Source: Euglena gracilis
Taxonomy: Eukaryota > Euglenida > Euglenophyceae > Euglenales
Length of the DNA: 64,000 nucleotides
Direction of reading: 5' to 3'
Assembly (NCBI GenBank): GCA_039621445.1
Contig: CP154954.1
Location: 9,597,729-9,661,728, forward strand
Positions 1-12,324 of the stretch are shown piece after piece. A program made the translations under genes and the position numbers. The notes under the pieces are model-generated. The model was not told the origin of the DNA. It saw only the letters and a list, made by a program, of their open reading frames with translations, and ran no database searches. Numbering within the stretch: the first letter of the stretch is position 1; each line of letters starts with the position of its first letter.

Positions 1-852
1 ACATACATACATAAATACATACATATCATGCATGCATGCATCATGCATGCATGCATGCATGCATGCATACATACATACATACATACATACATACATACAT
101 ACATACATACATACATGCATACATACATGCATACATACATACATACATACATACATACATACATACATACATAAATACATACATACATACATACATACAT
201 ACATACATACATACATACATACTACATACATACATACATACATACATACATACATACATACATACATACATACATACATACATACATACATACATACATA
301 CATACATACATACATACATACAGACATACATACATACATACATACATACATACATACATACATACATACATACATACATACATACATACATACATACATA
401 CATACCTACATACATACATACATACATACATACATACATACATACATACATCCATACATACATACATACATACATACATACATACATACATACATACATA
501 CATACATACATACATACATACCTACATACATACATACATACATACATACATACATACATACATACATACATACATACATACATACATACATACATACATA
601 CATACATACATACATACATACATACATACATACATACATACATACATACATACATACACATACATACATACATACATACATACATACATACATACAACAT
701 ACATACATACATACATACATACATACATACATACATACATACATACATACATACATACATACATACATACATACATACATACATACATACATACATACAT
801 ACATACATACATACATACATACATACATACATACATACATACATACATACAT
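1..852. repeat. CATA tetranucleotide microsatellite array
   Basis: Almost pure (CATA)n with scattered single-base variants, a GCAT-rich start (about 28-75) and one ACAACATA slip near 694. All frames are open only because the repeat lacks stops. No gene. Two further arrays lie at 2293-2541 and 2822-2975. Confidence 0.98.
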
Positions 853-1800
853 CACTTACATAAGTACATACATGAACAACAACAACAACAACAACAACAA
901 CGAAAAATTTTTGCTTTTTGAATAACTTTTTTTGTGTGCGTTGTCAGGCCCCGAAAACAACAAAAGTGTAGTATATTAGGATAGGAGGACAAATGATGGT
1001 GTAGGTCCCAGGACTCGACGAGACACCTAGGTATGGTGAACTGGTGGTACCCCCGGGGTCCCTTCCAACTTAGAAAAAATTTCGCCGCGGGGGCCATTTT
1101 GGGGTCAAAAAATCGATTTTTCCAAAATATCTCGAAACCCGTGGGGAATTGAAGGAAACATCCCCGAGGCAACATTGAAGCCCCTGGAACCCCCCAACCA
1201 CTGGTGGAGACCCGGGGGTTCGGCTGTCCGGCTTGGTCCAGATACGGGCCGTCGAAGGTTCAAAAAAGGGGCATACATCACTTACATAAATACATACATG
1301 AACAACAACAACAACAACAACGAAAACTTTTTGCTTTTTGAATAACTTTTTTTGTGTGCGTTGTCGGGCCCCGAAAACAACAAAAATGTATTATATTAGG
1401 ATACGAGGACAAATGATGGAATAGGTCCCAGGCCGCGGGGGTCAAAAAATCGATTTTTCCAAAGATAGATATAGATAGACAGATATCTCGAAGCCCGTGG
1501 GGAATTGAAGGAAACACCCCCCAGGCAAAATTGAAGCCCCTGGGACCCCCCAACCACCGGTGGAGACCCGGGGGTCCGGCTGTCCGGCTTGGCCCAGATA
1601 CGGGCCGTCGAAGGTCCAAAAGGGGGGCCCCAGGGGGGACTTAAGCATTTTTGGCCATTTTGGGGTCAAAAAATCGATTTTTCCAAAATATCTCGAAACC
1701 CGTGGGGAATTGAAGGAAACACCCCCGAGGCAACATTGAAGCCCCTGGGACCCCCCAACCACTGGTGGAGACCCGGTTGTCCGGTTGTCCGGTCTGGTTC
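843..1800. repeat. Tandem copies of a module that follows the CATA arrays
   Basis: The module starts where the CATA array stops (ATCACTTACAT), continues through an (AAC)n tract at about 875-900 and a conserved segment ending near 1260. It then restarts at about 1275 (second AAC tract, same downstream text). A sub-unit with the text ATATCTCGAAACCCGTGGGG occurs at about 1125, 1485 and 1690. A third copy of the module follows the second array (2541-2822). No coding signal; the apparent ORFs are repeat read-through. Confidence 0.85.
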
Positions 1801-2292
1801 AACGATGCTAACCCATGATCACTGCATTGCATTTCATCACATTGCTTTGTGTTCGGGGATAGGATGGGAATCAAGGCAAGGCATGTGCGGTCGTGCCAAT
1901 ATTCCCACCTAAGGGGGATGGGGTGCATCATGGTTTGTATTTTAATTGGGAATTTTTTAAGGATATTGTCCAAATTTGGTAACATTTTCGGTGGGATGCT
2001 TGAAACATGCTGGGGGGGGGGGGAGTGGAGAGTGGGTTTCAATCAATGGGTAAACGGCCCATCAACCCGATTCAAGAGGGCGCTCACTGGCCGAGATTTA
2101 TTGCGCTGCAGGGCCAAAATGATCGCAATTGACCATAAACAAATCCATAATTCGAAAGGCTTTTGGCTTCGGCCTGAAAAGGAGATTGATGGGAAAATTG
2201 CGACGGCATTGTGAGGATGTAGCTCACCACCCTTTTGGGGGAGGGGGGGGGGTGGGCGAAGCTCACGCGCGTAGCAAAGCTAGCGCCGACTT
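1801..2292. other. Spacer with no supported gene
   Basis: Non-repetitive sequence between the repeat modules, with G runs at about 2012 and 2240. Reading frames are short and show no family features. I see nothing functional here. Confidence 0.6.
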
Positions 2293-2541
2293 GTACATAC
2301 ATGCATCCATGCATACATACATACATACATACATGCATACATACATACATACATACATACATACATACATACATACATACATACATACATACATACATAC
2401 ATACATACATACATACATACATACATACATACATACATACATACATACATACATACATACATACATACATACATACATACATACATACATACATACATAC
2501 ATACATACATACATACATACATACATACATACATACATACA
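2293..2541. repeat. Second CATA microsatellite array
   Basis: A continuous (CATA)n run with a few G substitutions at the left end. It is followed directly by another copy of the AAC-tract module. Confidence 0.97.
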
Positions 2542-2822
2542 TCACTTACATAAGTACATACATGAACAACAACAACAACAACAACAACGAAAATTTTTTG
2601 CTTTTTGAATAACTTTTTTTGTGTGCGTTGTCAGGCCCCGAAAACAACAAAAGTGTAGTATATTAGGATAGGAGGACAAATGATGGAATAGGTCCCAGGA
2701 CTCGACGAGACACCTAGGTATGGTGAACTGGTGGTACCCCCGGGGTCCCTTCCAACTTAGAAAAATTTTCGCCGCGGGGGCCATTTTGGGGTCAAAAATC
2801 GATTTTTCAAAAATATCTCAAA
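2541..2822. repeat. Third copy of the CATA-associated module
   Basis: Closely matches 843-1130: the ATCACTTACAT start, AAC repeats, and then the segment containing CACCTAGGTATGGTGAACTG. It is truncated by the third CATA array at 2822. Confidence 0.9.
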
Positions 2823-2945
2823 ACATACATACATACATGCATACATACATACATACATACATACATACATACATACATACATACATACATACATACATAC
2901 ATACATACATACATACATACATACATACATACATACATACATACA

Positions 2946-2975
<30 letters not shown>
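2822..2975. repeat. Third CATA microsatellite array
   Basis: A (CATA)n run that interrupts the module right after its ATATCTCAAAA text. The array therefore appears to have expanded inside, or been inserted into, the repeat. Confidence 0.97.
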
Positions 2976-2978
<3 letters not shown>

Positions 2979-3369
2979 CTCCGGCGCTGTGTACTGAGTT
3001 GGAAATGAAGGTTTTCATGTCCTGGCTAATTTTGTTCCGAAAAGTCCCAAAAAATGGCCAAAATGGGCATTTTTGGCCAGTTTTGGGGGTCAAAAATTTT
3101 CCACTAGCTAGTCCTGCTAGGGGACCCCCGAGAAGGACACGTAAACCCCCCTCCCACTTGTAAACCCCCCGGGGTTTTATGGATCCGGTTTGGCTGGTCG
3201 GCCGAAGGGGGGGGGGTTATAGGTGGGGGGGGGGAGGTTATAGGTCCCGGAATTGTTGGTGAAAACCTGAACCCCCAAAATGACCCCAAAACCCCCCAAA
3301 TTGACAATTTTCGTCAACTTTGGGCAAAAATGGCACTTTTGATGATGTTTGGTCTCAAAAAAAAAATCC

Positions 3370-5380
3370 AAAAAAAAATTTTGGTGGTTTGTTGGCCAAA
3401 AGAATCGTCCCGGCGGCTTTCGTTTTTCTTCCCGGGGGGGGGGGGGTTATAAGTCCCGGTTTGGGTGGTCGGCCTGAGGGGGGGGGGGGTATAAGTAGGG
3501 GGGTCGCTGAGCTCTTATCTCTTTTGAGTAAGAGCGAAGGTTACCACCAGGGAAAAGAGGGGGTCCAACCCCCCCGTCCCCCTCTGGGTAGGTTGTAAAA
3601 ACCGCGGATTATCACCATGATCCCGGCCCGGTTCCCGGAATTTTTTTTCAGTCGCGAGTGACTGGATTTCTAGTTTCCAAATCACCTGGGTTTGACCCCC
3701 AACTCCCCGCCAGTCCCTAGTTATTATTTATTATTATTTATTATTATTTATTCACGCGTGAAGGGGTCCAAACTGGGTAGGATCGGCCCACCACCCCCCT
3801 TGATAAGCCCCCCCCCTTTGACTCTGCCATTTCGGGCCCAAAAATCAATATTTTCAAAATATCTCGAAAATGATGCAAAATCAAAGGAAATGACCTAAAT
3901 TGAAGCCCTTGGAACACCCTATCTACCGGTATTCTGGTTTCCACACAGCTCACCGCCTAGCCCGAGACACGGCCGTTTTTCGGCCATTTTAGGCTATTTT
4001 GTACACTTTTTCCACTGTCCTTTTGGGCCAAAAAAAGTCGAAAAAATCTAGAAAAAATCGAAAAAAAATTTTTTGCCCAGAAGCATAATTTTAGGCCTCC
4101 CGGACCCCCAAAAAAACCGACTTGGGGTCAAAACCGGGTCAAAAAAGTCGAAAAAAATCGAGAAAAAAATTGCCCGAAACGATGTTTTTTGGCCTCCCGG
4201 ACCCGGAAAAGCTGTTTTTGAGCCGAAAATGAGCGATTTTTCGACCCCCCAGGCCCTGTTTTGGGCCCGAAACCATCGACTTGGGGTCAAAAACGGGTCG
4301 AAAAGGTCGAACAAAATTCATTAAAACAGATATGGGGTGTATGGGGGGTTAACATTTCATGTAACGGGTATGGGGTGTATGGGGGGTCGCTGAGCTCTTA
4401 TCCCTTTATGGGTAAGAGCGAAGCTTACCACCGGCGAACCCCCCCCCGCCCCCCCCCCCCCGACCCCCCCCCCGGGTCGGGGCCACCAGGAGAACCGACG
4501 GATTATCACCATGATCCCGGCCCGGTTCCCGGAATTTTTTTTTTCAGTCGCGAGCGACTGGATTTCTAGTTTCCGAATCACCTGGGTTTGACCCCCAACT
4601 CCCCGCCAGGCCCGAGTTATTCACGCGCGAAGGGGTCCAAACTGGGTAGGATCGGCCCGCCCCCCCCTGGATAAGCCCCCCCCCCTTGGACTCTGCCATT
4701 TCGGCCAAAAAAATGTCAATTTTCAAAATATCTCCAAAATGAAGCCAAATCAAAGGAAATGTCCGGAGACCTAAGTTGAAGCCCTTGGAACGCCCCATCC
4801 ACCGGTATTTTGATTTCCCCGCAACTCGCCGCCTAGCCCGAGATACGGCCGTTTTCGGCGCAGATGGCCGTTTTGTACACTTTTCCCTCTGTTCGACTTA
4901 GCCGTTTTCGGGGGGTGGGGGGTCAAAAAATCGATGTTTTCCAAATTTCTCGAAAATGATGCAAAATCAAAGGAAATGTCCGGAGACCTAAATTGAAGCC
5001 CTTGGAACGCTCTATCTATTGGGATTTTGGTTTCCCCGTAACTCCCCGCCCAGCCCGAGATACGGGCGTTTTTTGGCCAATTTGGGCCATTTCAGACCAT
5101 TTTGTACACTTTTCCCTCTGTTCGACTAGGCCGTTTTCGGGGGGGGGGGTGGGGGGTCAAATAAATCGATGTTTTCCCAAATTTCTCGAAATGATTGAAA
5201 AAATCAAAGGAAATGTCCCGGAGAGACCCTAAATTGAAGCCTTGGAACGCTATATCTATTGGGATTGTGGCTTTCCCCGTTTACCTCCACGCCCAGCCGG
5301 ACCAATTTGGGCCATATCATCATACCATTTTGTACACTTTTCTCCTCTGTTTGTTCGACTAGGCCGTTTTCGGCCAAAAA
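3370..5380. repeat. Diverged tandem repeats of about 240 bp with G and C runs
   Basis: Units share ATATCTCGAAAATGATGCAA, then text around TTGAAGCCCTTGGAAC and AACTCCCCGCC; they recur near 3860, 4725, 4960 and 5185. A second shared segment (ACTGGATTTCTAGTTTCC and nearby text) occurs near 3660 and 4558. Inverted copies of both lie at 19.25-20.6 kb. No gene. Confidence 0.85.
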
Positions 5381-6345
5381 GTCGAAAAAATAGAAAAAAA
5401 AAAAAAAAAATTTTTTTTTGCCCGAAACGATGTTTTTTGGCCTCCCGGACCCAGAAAAACTGTTTTTGAGCCGAAAACGAGCGTTTTTCGACCCGCCAGC
5501 GCCCCGTTTTGGACCGCCGACCCATTGACTTTGGGTCAAAACCGGGTCAAAAAAGTCGAAAAAAATCGAAAAAAAAGTTTTGCCCGAAACGATGTTTTTT
5601 GGCCTCCCGGACCCAGAAAAACTGTTTTTGAGCCGAAAACGAGCGTTTTTCGACCTGCCAGCGCCCCGTTTTGGGCCGCCGACCCATTGATTTTGGGTCA
5701 AAACCGGGTCGAAAAAGTCGAAAAAAATCGAAAAAAATTTTTTTGCCCAAAACGATGTTTTTTGGCCTCCCGGACCCGGAAAAACTGTTTTTGAGCCGAA
5801 AACGAGCGTTTTTCGACCCGCCAGCGCCCCGTTTTGGACCGCCGACCCATTGACTTTGGGTCAAAACCGGGTCGAAAAAGTCGAAAAAAATCGAAAAAAA
5901 GTTTTGCCCGAAACGATGTTTTTTGGCCTCCCGGACCCAGAAAAACTGTTTTTGAGCCGAAAACGAGCGTTTTTCGACCTGCCAGCGCCCCGTTTTGGAC
6001 CGCCGACCCATTGATTTTGGGTCAAAACCGGGTCGAAAAAGTCGAAAAAATCGAAAAAAAATTTTTTGCCCAAAACGATGTTTTTTGGCCTCCCGGACCC
6101 GGAAAAACTGTTTTCGAGCCGAAAACGAGCGTTTTTCGACCTGCCAGCGCCCCGTTTTGGACCGCCGACCCATTGACTTTGGGTCAAAACCGGGTCAAAA
6201 AAGTCGAAAAAAATCGAAAAAAAATTTTTTGACCAAAACAATGTTTTTGGGCCTCCCGGACCCGGAAAAACTGTTTTCGAGCCGAAAACGAGCGTTTTTC
6301 GACCTGCCAGCGCCCTGTTTCTGGCACAAAACCTATGGATTTCAG
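5381..6345. repeat. Tandem satellite, 162-bp unit, six copies
   Basis: The landmark GATGTTTTTTGGCCTCCCGG starts at 5429, 5591, 5754, 5915, 6077 and (variant) 6240, a period of 161-163 bp. Each unit also carries the text AAACTGTTTTTGAGCCGAAAA. Diverged single units lie at 4080-4320. Long ORFs on both strands are artefacts of a period divisible by three. Confidence 0.95.
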
Positions 6346-6844
6346 GCAAAAGAGCTCCATGGAGTGGGCCGGTATGTATGGAGGGGTCAATGAAGGGGTG
6401 CGTGCGCGCGTATTAAGAGCTCAGCACTATTCAAAACCTGGTTAACATTTCATGACACCGTAAAAGCACTGGAAATCACCGTAAAATTGCAAGAGTATAA
6501 TTTGCAAACTATGTATTACGTGAAATTTCCAATGCTAGTCCTTTCGGCCTTCCATCACATGCATGTCCCATTAAGAGCTCAGCACTATTCAAAACCTGGT
6601 TAAGATTTCATATAACGATACAGCAGGTATGGGGTGTATGGGGGGTTAACATCAAATATGATTCAAAAAAAACCTCGCTTTCCACAAGCCAAATTAGGAC
6701 TAGTTGCAGTGCAGCCCCCCACCACCCTTAAGCAAAGGCCTGGTTCCAATCCTAATTAAAAAAAAATGGTAAAGAGTTCATCAAGCAGGTCAAAAAAGGA
6801 AAACAAAAATAATGACTGGAAACGGGGGAATGCCCCAATTGCAG
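6346..6844. other. Spacer with a short dispersed repeat
   Basis: Two copies of GCTCAGCACTATTCAAAACC (about 6418 and 6579), each followed by GGTTAA. A related segment on the opposite strand is near 19160. No gene seen. Confidence 0.6.
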
Positions 6845-7061
6845 AACCTTTGGAGAGCCTTCTTTGGAGAACCAAAATCAGAACAAGCATTTGTGTGTTT
6901 TGAAAAAACCTCTTTCAATAGAAGGGGGAAACCAAGCAAAAAAGAAACGACGTGGGTCTCTGGTCAAGGAGGTTCGCAAGCGGTGAACGGCTGCGAAATC
7001 AGCAAAAGTCTTGACAACTTCCACCTCGTGGCCAGCCTTGCGGCCAAAATCACCGAAGAGG
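6845..7061 (+). CDS. Plus-strand exon of an unrecognised gene
   Basis: An open segment of 72 codons with ordinary amino-acid composition. It is bounded by a canonical acceptor (CCAATTGCAG just before 6845) and a strong donor (GGTGAGTT, GT at 7062-7063). With phase 0 at the start it ends in phase 1. The segment is rich in Lys, Ser and Gly, with no domain I recognise. The exon call rests on splice signals and the open frame. I did not find its partner exons with certainty. Confidence 0.5.
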
Positions 7062-7286
7062 GTGAGTTGACGGACGGGTTGAGGGAGCAGACCTCAATTT
7101 CAATAATGTGTTCCAGCTCAGGAGACAGAATGGGTTGGGAGGTCGTTATTGAGAGACAGAGAGAGAGAGAGAGCATATTTTACATTTTAATTTTATCTTT
7201 TTTTACTTTTATTTTCAATTTTTATTTTCCGCTTTGAGCGGAATGAGAGAGAGCATATTTTACAACATACGCATAGAGAGATGGAT

Positions 7287-7383
7287 GAGTGTATGGATGG
7301 ATGGATGGATGGATGGATGGATCGATGGATGGATGGATGGATGGATGGATGGATGGATGGATGGATGGATGGATGGATGGATG
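7287..7383. repeat. GGAT tetranucleotide microsatellite
   Basis: About 22 units of ATGG with one ATCG variant. It follows two short GA-rich stretches that both continue into GAGAGCATATTTTACA (about 7168 and 7247). Confidence 0.95.
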
Positions 7384-7579
7384 AAAAGTGCATGGCACCA
7401 TGCTCTCAGTGTGTGTTCAGGTACGCAAAAAAAGCTTACTGGGGTCGTGGCGGGAAGAAAGCCTCCAGAGCTTTTTTCCAGAGTGCAGAGACTCATCACA
7501 TTCATAACTCTGTGCAATGCATATAGTTTGCACAACAGTAGGCAATACACAAGAAACGTCACCAAAGAGCATGCATTCG

Positions 7580-7800
7580 ATTGCCCCCACAGCCTGGGGC
7601 AATTGACCGAAGGAGGGGATTGTTCATACAAAGAAGCCTCAGCCCCTGGTGGGAGGCATAGAGGGCATCCCACGATGGCGAGGACGGGCCATGTGCCAGA
7701 CGGAACACCATGGCAGGGCACAGTCAGACAGAAGCCATCCTTCTGGAGAGAATGGCAGAGATGCACTCTTCAAACAGCATATGCAATTTGGTTCGATTGA
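7580..7800 (+). CDS. Possible plus-strand exon, unknown product
   Basis: An open plus frame of about 70 codons ends at a TGA at 7798-7800, preceded by a pyrimidine-rich acceptor-like CCCCCACAG at about 7586. Composition is unremarkable, with Gly, Trp and Gln. The minus strand is also open here, so strand is uncertain. It could be a downstream exon of the gene with the exon at 6845, but the phases were not shown to match. Confidence 0.28.
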
Positions 7801-8102
7801 GGACAGGCTTCTTTTTAAGACCCCTGGGGGGAGGGAGAATTGTGGCTTTTAAGGCCGTGCAAGGGCATTTCCCAAAAAATTTCCTCTGCTTCCCTCCTAA
7901 ATCCATACCTGGGACTCTGGCCCAGACATGGATAGATGGATAGGTGTAGAGGGATCCGACGCCAGACCCCCCCCCGGTCTTCTGAGTTGAAAAAAAAATC
8001 AGGATCCTTGTTTGGTATTTCTTGCTTTCAGAATTTTTCGGTTGTTCTGGGAGACTTTTCTGCCCTCTTTGGAAATAAGATTTTTCCAACCCATCTCTTT
8101 GT

Positions 8103-8417
8103 ATGTGTACCTGCTACTCGCCGAAGGCACCAATCTGGTCACGTTGTTTGTGTTTGAAGGCCGATTTCTCAATAGCAAGACGAAGCCAACCAGAGGCTAA
8201 CAAGAGCCTCTCCCTGAAACCCAATCAAAATGCCACTGAAATGACACAGATCCGGGGGAAACAGATCACAGGCAAACAAACCAGTCTGTTGCGCCTGCCC
8301 CTGCAGGACGGTGAAAACCAGGGTGAAGAAGTTGCATGGCTCGGGATCCCCCCCCCTCTCTCACATTCCTTTCTCGAGGGCCTTAGGATTTGGCATCAGC
8401 CTTGGGACTGGGTTTGA
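8103..8417 (+). CDS. Possible plus-strand terminal exon or ORF, unknown product
   Basis: An open plus frame of about 104 codons ends at TGA 8415-8417. The middle part (about 8160-8345) is rich in Lys, Gln, Asn and Glu and looks protein-like, while the last codons cross a C run. An acceptor-like CCCCTGCAG lies at about 8300. No family recognised. Confidence 0.3.
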   Translation: MCTCYSPKAPIWSRCLCLKADFSIARRSQPEANKSLSLKPNQNATEMTQIRGKQITGKQTSLLRLPLQDGENQGEEVAWLGIPPPLSHSFLEGLRIWHQPWDWV

Positions 8418-9242
8418 AAGGGGATAAAGTTTAGTCCTAAATTACTGTCATAGGGATAAAAAAATCAATATCTGGGAAAATATGACCCTTTCTCTGGTTT
8501 GAGTGATCCCATCTCTGAAGCAGTCACAAGCAAGAGTGTGAATTTGTTGAGCAAATGCACCAGATGAGAGAAGATCCGTCCAATTGACTTGGCACCCTCT
8601 GGAACAACATGCATCTTTCGGAAAAGCAGAAGTGGTCCCATTTTGCAAACTCCCCTCACGCCGACATTGATATGACTTGACTTCCGCTGACTGCTGCTGA
8701 CATCGCATTTAAGAAACCTGTGGATGACTAAATAAGGAAATTAAAACGCGAAACCAACATAAACAACAATTAGGCGGGGACTCTCACCACCCATTGCATT
8801 CTTCTTGGTATTTTTGTCAGCCCATTTGGGGTGGCCATGACGTTGCAATACCACAGGCCTACCCACCGCCAACAGACTGGTATGCCGGGTGCAAGCTGCC
8901 CATCTGAATCTAACAGTATAACACTATGTAAGACACATTTCTGAGCGTGGACGAGTGATTCCGATCCGTGCAGCACAAGCTGGTCAATAAGAATGAATGG
9001 TAGATAAAAGGTCAAGATCTGCGAACTCATGCAGAAACGGCACTTGATTTTTTAAAAATAAATATACATGCATACCCTTTGCATGATCTTTGGTCATGTA
9101 CACATGGCATCTTCACAACTCGCAAACAAAGTGAAATTTTTGAGAGCACAGCAGTGCGAACGCAACAAAAAGTACCGTTCTGAGCAAAGCAAGTAAGGAG
9201 TGCAATACTATTTTGGGGGGGGGGGTTACGCATTCCAGGAAC
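8418..9242. other. Region between converging genes with weak minus-strand ORFs
   Basis: Minus-strand open stretches at 8465-8659 and 8770-9030 read like protein but lack convincing splice pairs. They may be 3' untranslated DNA or exons of the minus-strand gene ending at 9243. A G run lies at about 9217. Confidence 0.35.
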
Positions 9243-9360
9243 TCATTGTGTCAGGGGTGCAATTTGCCCCAAATCCAGGGAGGCAGTGATGACAAAAGTC
9301 CACTGGCAAACTGTGTCACAAGAGTTCAACTGGCCGTGCGAGTGGTTCCCAACCCCGAGG
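9243..9360 (-). CDS. Terminal exon of a multi-exon minus-strand gene
   Basis: The exon follows acceptor CTGGAAAG (AG at 9361-9362) and ends with TGA at 9245-9243. Joined to the exon at 9541-9423 across a 62-nt GT-AG intron it stays in frame (phase 2). The C-terminal residues are mixed polar and hydrophobic with several Cys, His and Trp. No family recognised. Confidence 0.6.
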
Positions 9361-9422
9361 CTTTCCAGAATGGAGTTGGAAAAAAAGGTCAGAGGGTAAG
9401 AAGGCGGTGGTTTCCAGCTCAC

Positions 9423-9541
9423 AGATTTGCCTTGGGGGGCACCTGGGCGACTTTCACCGTCACCCACACCTTGCACACCAAGTCCCCTGCGGCATCCTTC
9501 AGCTCGGCCATGGGTTCAAACTCCGTCACGTCGCATGGCAC
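9423..9541 (-). CDS. Penultimate exon of the minus-strand gene at 9.2-14.5 kb
   Basis: 119 nt, starting after CACCAG (AG at 9542-9543) and ending before GTGAGC (GT at 9422-9421); phase 0 at the start, phase 2 at the end. It encodes a strongly protein-like stretch including the motif ELKDAAGDLVCKVWVTVK, which looks like alternating beta strands. The upstream intron carries a long C run. Function unknown. Confidence 0.6.
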
Positions 9542-10597
9542 CTGGTGGGGGGGGGGGTTCCTGTCATGCTTGTGCTTCCCGACCGGGGGGGGGGGGGGCA
9601 TGGGCACCCGACTAAACACAAGCCTGGTCCCTGTTGTCGCCTCTGTTGGTGCATGCAAAAAATACACCTCCGAGGTTCTTGTGGTTTTGTATTCAATTTG
9701 TTCCCGGCGGTAGTAGAAACAAATCACTGCAGGAAGATTAACCGATGTTACATCGCGCCGTTCAACGCCTGTTCCCTGTGGATTGATTCAATCCACAGAC
9801 CTGGACCAAATGGTGCATGGGGCAGTGGTGCTAGAAAAAAAAGGAAAGGGTGCCAGATAACACCACCGCTTTTTCTCCCAAAAGAACTTGCTTGCGTCAA
9901 AGGGAGAAGTCATAGCCAGGGGCTCTGTTTAAGATGAACACCCCCAACGTCGGCCTGAGGGGCAAAAGCGTTGGAGGGCCTCGCAATACCCATTCTCTCA
10001 TCTCCCCAATCCCAATTTCCAACTCCCAATTCTCATCCCCCCGAACAGCAAAGGGTGAATTGCAATGCCCCCAATAATAATTGGGGAAAAATAAAACCAA
10101 TTCACCCCTTGCTGATCGCATAGGGGGGAATGGGAACAGTGAACAATACAGTGTTCAGGAACTTGTATGCACACCACTTGGTACAAAACCAGCAGGCAAA
10201 TATTTGACGGGTTTCAGAAACTCTCCTTTCAACCAAACCCCAATCCAATACCAAAACGAATGTTGTGCAGGTGTAAATCTGGAACATGAGAAGCAAAAAA
10301 TGGTTGATTTTGTGTTTTTGAGGATGGTAACGTGGTAACAGTAAGAGAGACATGGTAATCACAAAATCTGAAAACCCCAAAAACCCAAAAACCCAAAAAA
10401 CCACACACCCAATGGGGGAGGGAGTGAAAACTGCTTTCTGGATAATTTTTCCATTGCACCACTTCTTTTCTCTTGACACCATTGGAGCCTCGTCAAAAAA
10501 AAAAAAGGCCACAGCCAGATAATGATAATCATTGTTCCAGAAACCTCAATACTAATCTCAATCTAAATCTCAATACTGTCACAAATAACTGGCACAC

Positions 10598-10723
10598 CTT
10601 TAGGTCGCTTATGGTCGCAGTAATAATGCCGCGAGCCTTCTTGGGAAACTCTGCCCGGCAAGCCACAGGAATGCCCCGCCGACCATCCCGCGATAAGTAC
10701 GCACTGACCGCCATCACAATGGT
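10598..10723 (-). CDS. Internal exon of the minus-strand gene
   Basis: 126 nt (42 codons), phase 0 at both ends. It has acceptor CAATCACAG (AG at 10725-10724) and donor GTGTGC (from 10597). The open frame includes AYLSRDGRRGIPVACR. Both splice signals are canonical and the reading frame is clean. No domain recognised. Confidence 0.6.
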
Positions 10724-11680
10724 CTGTGATTGAGGCAACGGAGAGTAGCCATTCTGACAGCACGAGGGAAAGCACATGGGAAACAAGAAATTATGAGATA
10801 AATTAAGCAGAAAAGGCTACGGAGGTCGTTGTGCCTGCTCATTTTCTTTGCTCTTGCCATGTAACTCAACGCTTTGAAAAAAAAAAGTGGAAAATCTGGT
10901 TTAAAAAATATGTGCCTTACAGCGGGGGGATCGGGATACTTTTGCTTGTGGGAGATGAATAAGTATACCCCCAAGGTGCTGATAAAGCATTAACAGGCCC
11001 TGGCGCAATGAAAGTTTTATGAACATCACACTCGAGCACAAACAAAAAATTGATTTGATTTGGTGACAAAAAAAGCAATAAAGACAAAAAAAGGTGTGTA
11101 CTTGTGCAAAAAAAAAAGACCTTTTGGGTGTCTGGTGCATACAGAACTCGTGCACAATCCAATTTATGTGACTTCAGTTCGACTAAATGTTTTTCTTTGG
11201 AGAGTGGTTGCAAACCGTTCCTGAATCAAGGTTGACAGCTTTTTTGAAACAAAAAAAAATGTTTTTTTTAAAAATATGGTTTTTTAAAAAACAAAAAAAA
11301 CCTTATGGAGGGTTTGGGGGAAATTTTTTTGAAAATTTTTTTAGAAAAAAAGTTCATTTTTTTAATCTCTGCAGCTTCATTCTCTCACATGCCTGGAAGG
11401 AACGAAGACGGTGTTTTTTTGGGGAGGGTGTTCAACAAATTCAAACCCCATGGGAAGTCTTACCATTGGGGGCGGTGCCAAGGATGCCGAAAGGACAAAA
11501 AAAAATGACTGAAGAACTTTTCCCTCAAAAAAAAATGGCCATTTGCAAGGAAAAGGGTCAATTTTTGCTTTTTCAAAAAAACATGTTGTTTTTGCTGTTT
11601 TTTTTCCGAAACAAAAAAAAACGAAAGAAAACGTCAACCCTGTCCTGAATTAGCAGTCACACCATTTCACCTAAATTCAC

Positions 11681-11753
11681 CAATGCAGCCAGGTGAATAG
11701 AGTCGAAAGGATTGCAGATGGACCGACGTTGCCTGATGCTCGTTGAGCAGGCT
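11681..11753 (-). CDS. Small internal exon of the minus-strand gene
   Basis: 73 nt with acceptor TTGATTTCAG and donor GTGAAT (from 11680). The exon supplies about 23 codons, ending with residues like LFTWLH. The phase (1 in, 2 out) was inferred from the open frame and was not chained to its neighbours. Confidence 0.45.
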
Positions 11754-12057
11754 CTGAAATCAACTCTTCATCTCCCACACATATTTCGAATAAAAATGAA
11801 TTATTGGACAAAAAATGAGCATTTGTTCCCCAGTGGTTTTGGTGCTGCTTCAAAGAAATGTTGAAAAAAAATCTTGAAAAAGCAAATGTAGAAATGCCCA
11901 TCAAAGAGGGGAAAATGACTTGCTTTCCGAACTTCAAACCCACGTTGGCCAGAAAAAGGTCGACCATATGAAATGGGGCATTCAAAGCTTCAATTTACAA
12001 ACCACTCAGTCACCCATGCCTGGAGGAAAATCTGCTGGTTCTCTTCAAAAATTTCAC

Positions 12058-12181
12058 AGCCTGGCAACTTCAGCTTTGGTGTAGTCCAGCTGGTGAATCG
12101 TTGGAGAAATAGTCCCTGCAAGGAAACGTGTGAAATAGGATAACGGCATAATCCCAACGATGGTGCCAACCGTCTGGTCAG
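12058..12181 (-). CDS. Internal exon of the minus-strand gene, hydrophobic segment
   Basis: 124 nt with acceptor CGTACAG (AG at 12183-12182) and donor GTGAAA (from 12057); phase 1 to 2, in frame with the exon at 12324-12269 across an 87-nt GT-AG intron. The product contains TVGTIVGIMPLSYFTRFLAG, a possible membrane-associated helix. An overlapping frame is also open here but does not chain by phase. Confidence 0.55.
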
Positions 12182-12268
12182 CTGTACGGTTGCGAGAGAA
12201 TTTGAAATTGCAAGAGAAGGTTGCGAGAGAATTTGCACTGGATCATGAGAATTTAAGATGAAGTTTAC

Positions 12269-12324
12269 CCTCAGCTTCCTTGAATTTGGCATTCAAACCC
12301 ATACAAATCTGCTGATTGCTCAAC
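12269..12324 (-). CDS. Small internal exon of the minus-strand gene
   Basis: 56 nt with acceptor GTGCACAG and donor GTAAAC (from 12268); phase 2 to 1. It encodes about 18 residues including NAKFKEAE. The phase match with the next exon (12181-12058) supports both. Confidence 0.5.

Noticed and set aside
32-925. Long ORFs on both strands in the CATA arrays
   Set aside because: A stop-free tetranucleotide repeat gives open frames everywhere; the products are simple His-Thr-Tyr-Ile or Met-Tyr-Val-Cys repeats.
5204-6393. ORFs of 90-208 codons on both strands of the 162-bp satellite
   Set aside because: The period is a multiple of three and lacks stops; the same peptide repeats with each unit, and both strands are open.
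11999-12115. Alternative exon frame with acceptor CCTTGCAG and donor GTAAAT
   Set aside because: An overlapping exon (12181-12058) chains by phase with its neighbour, and this frame does not.
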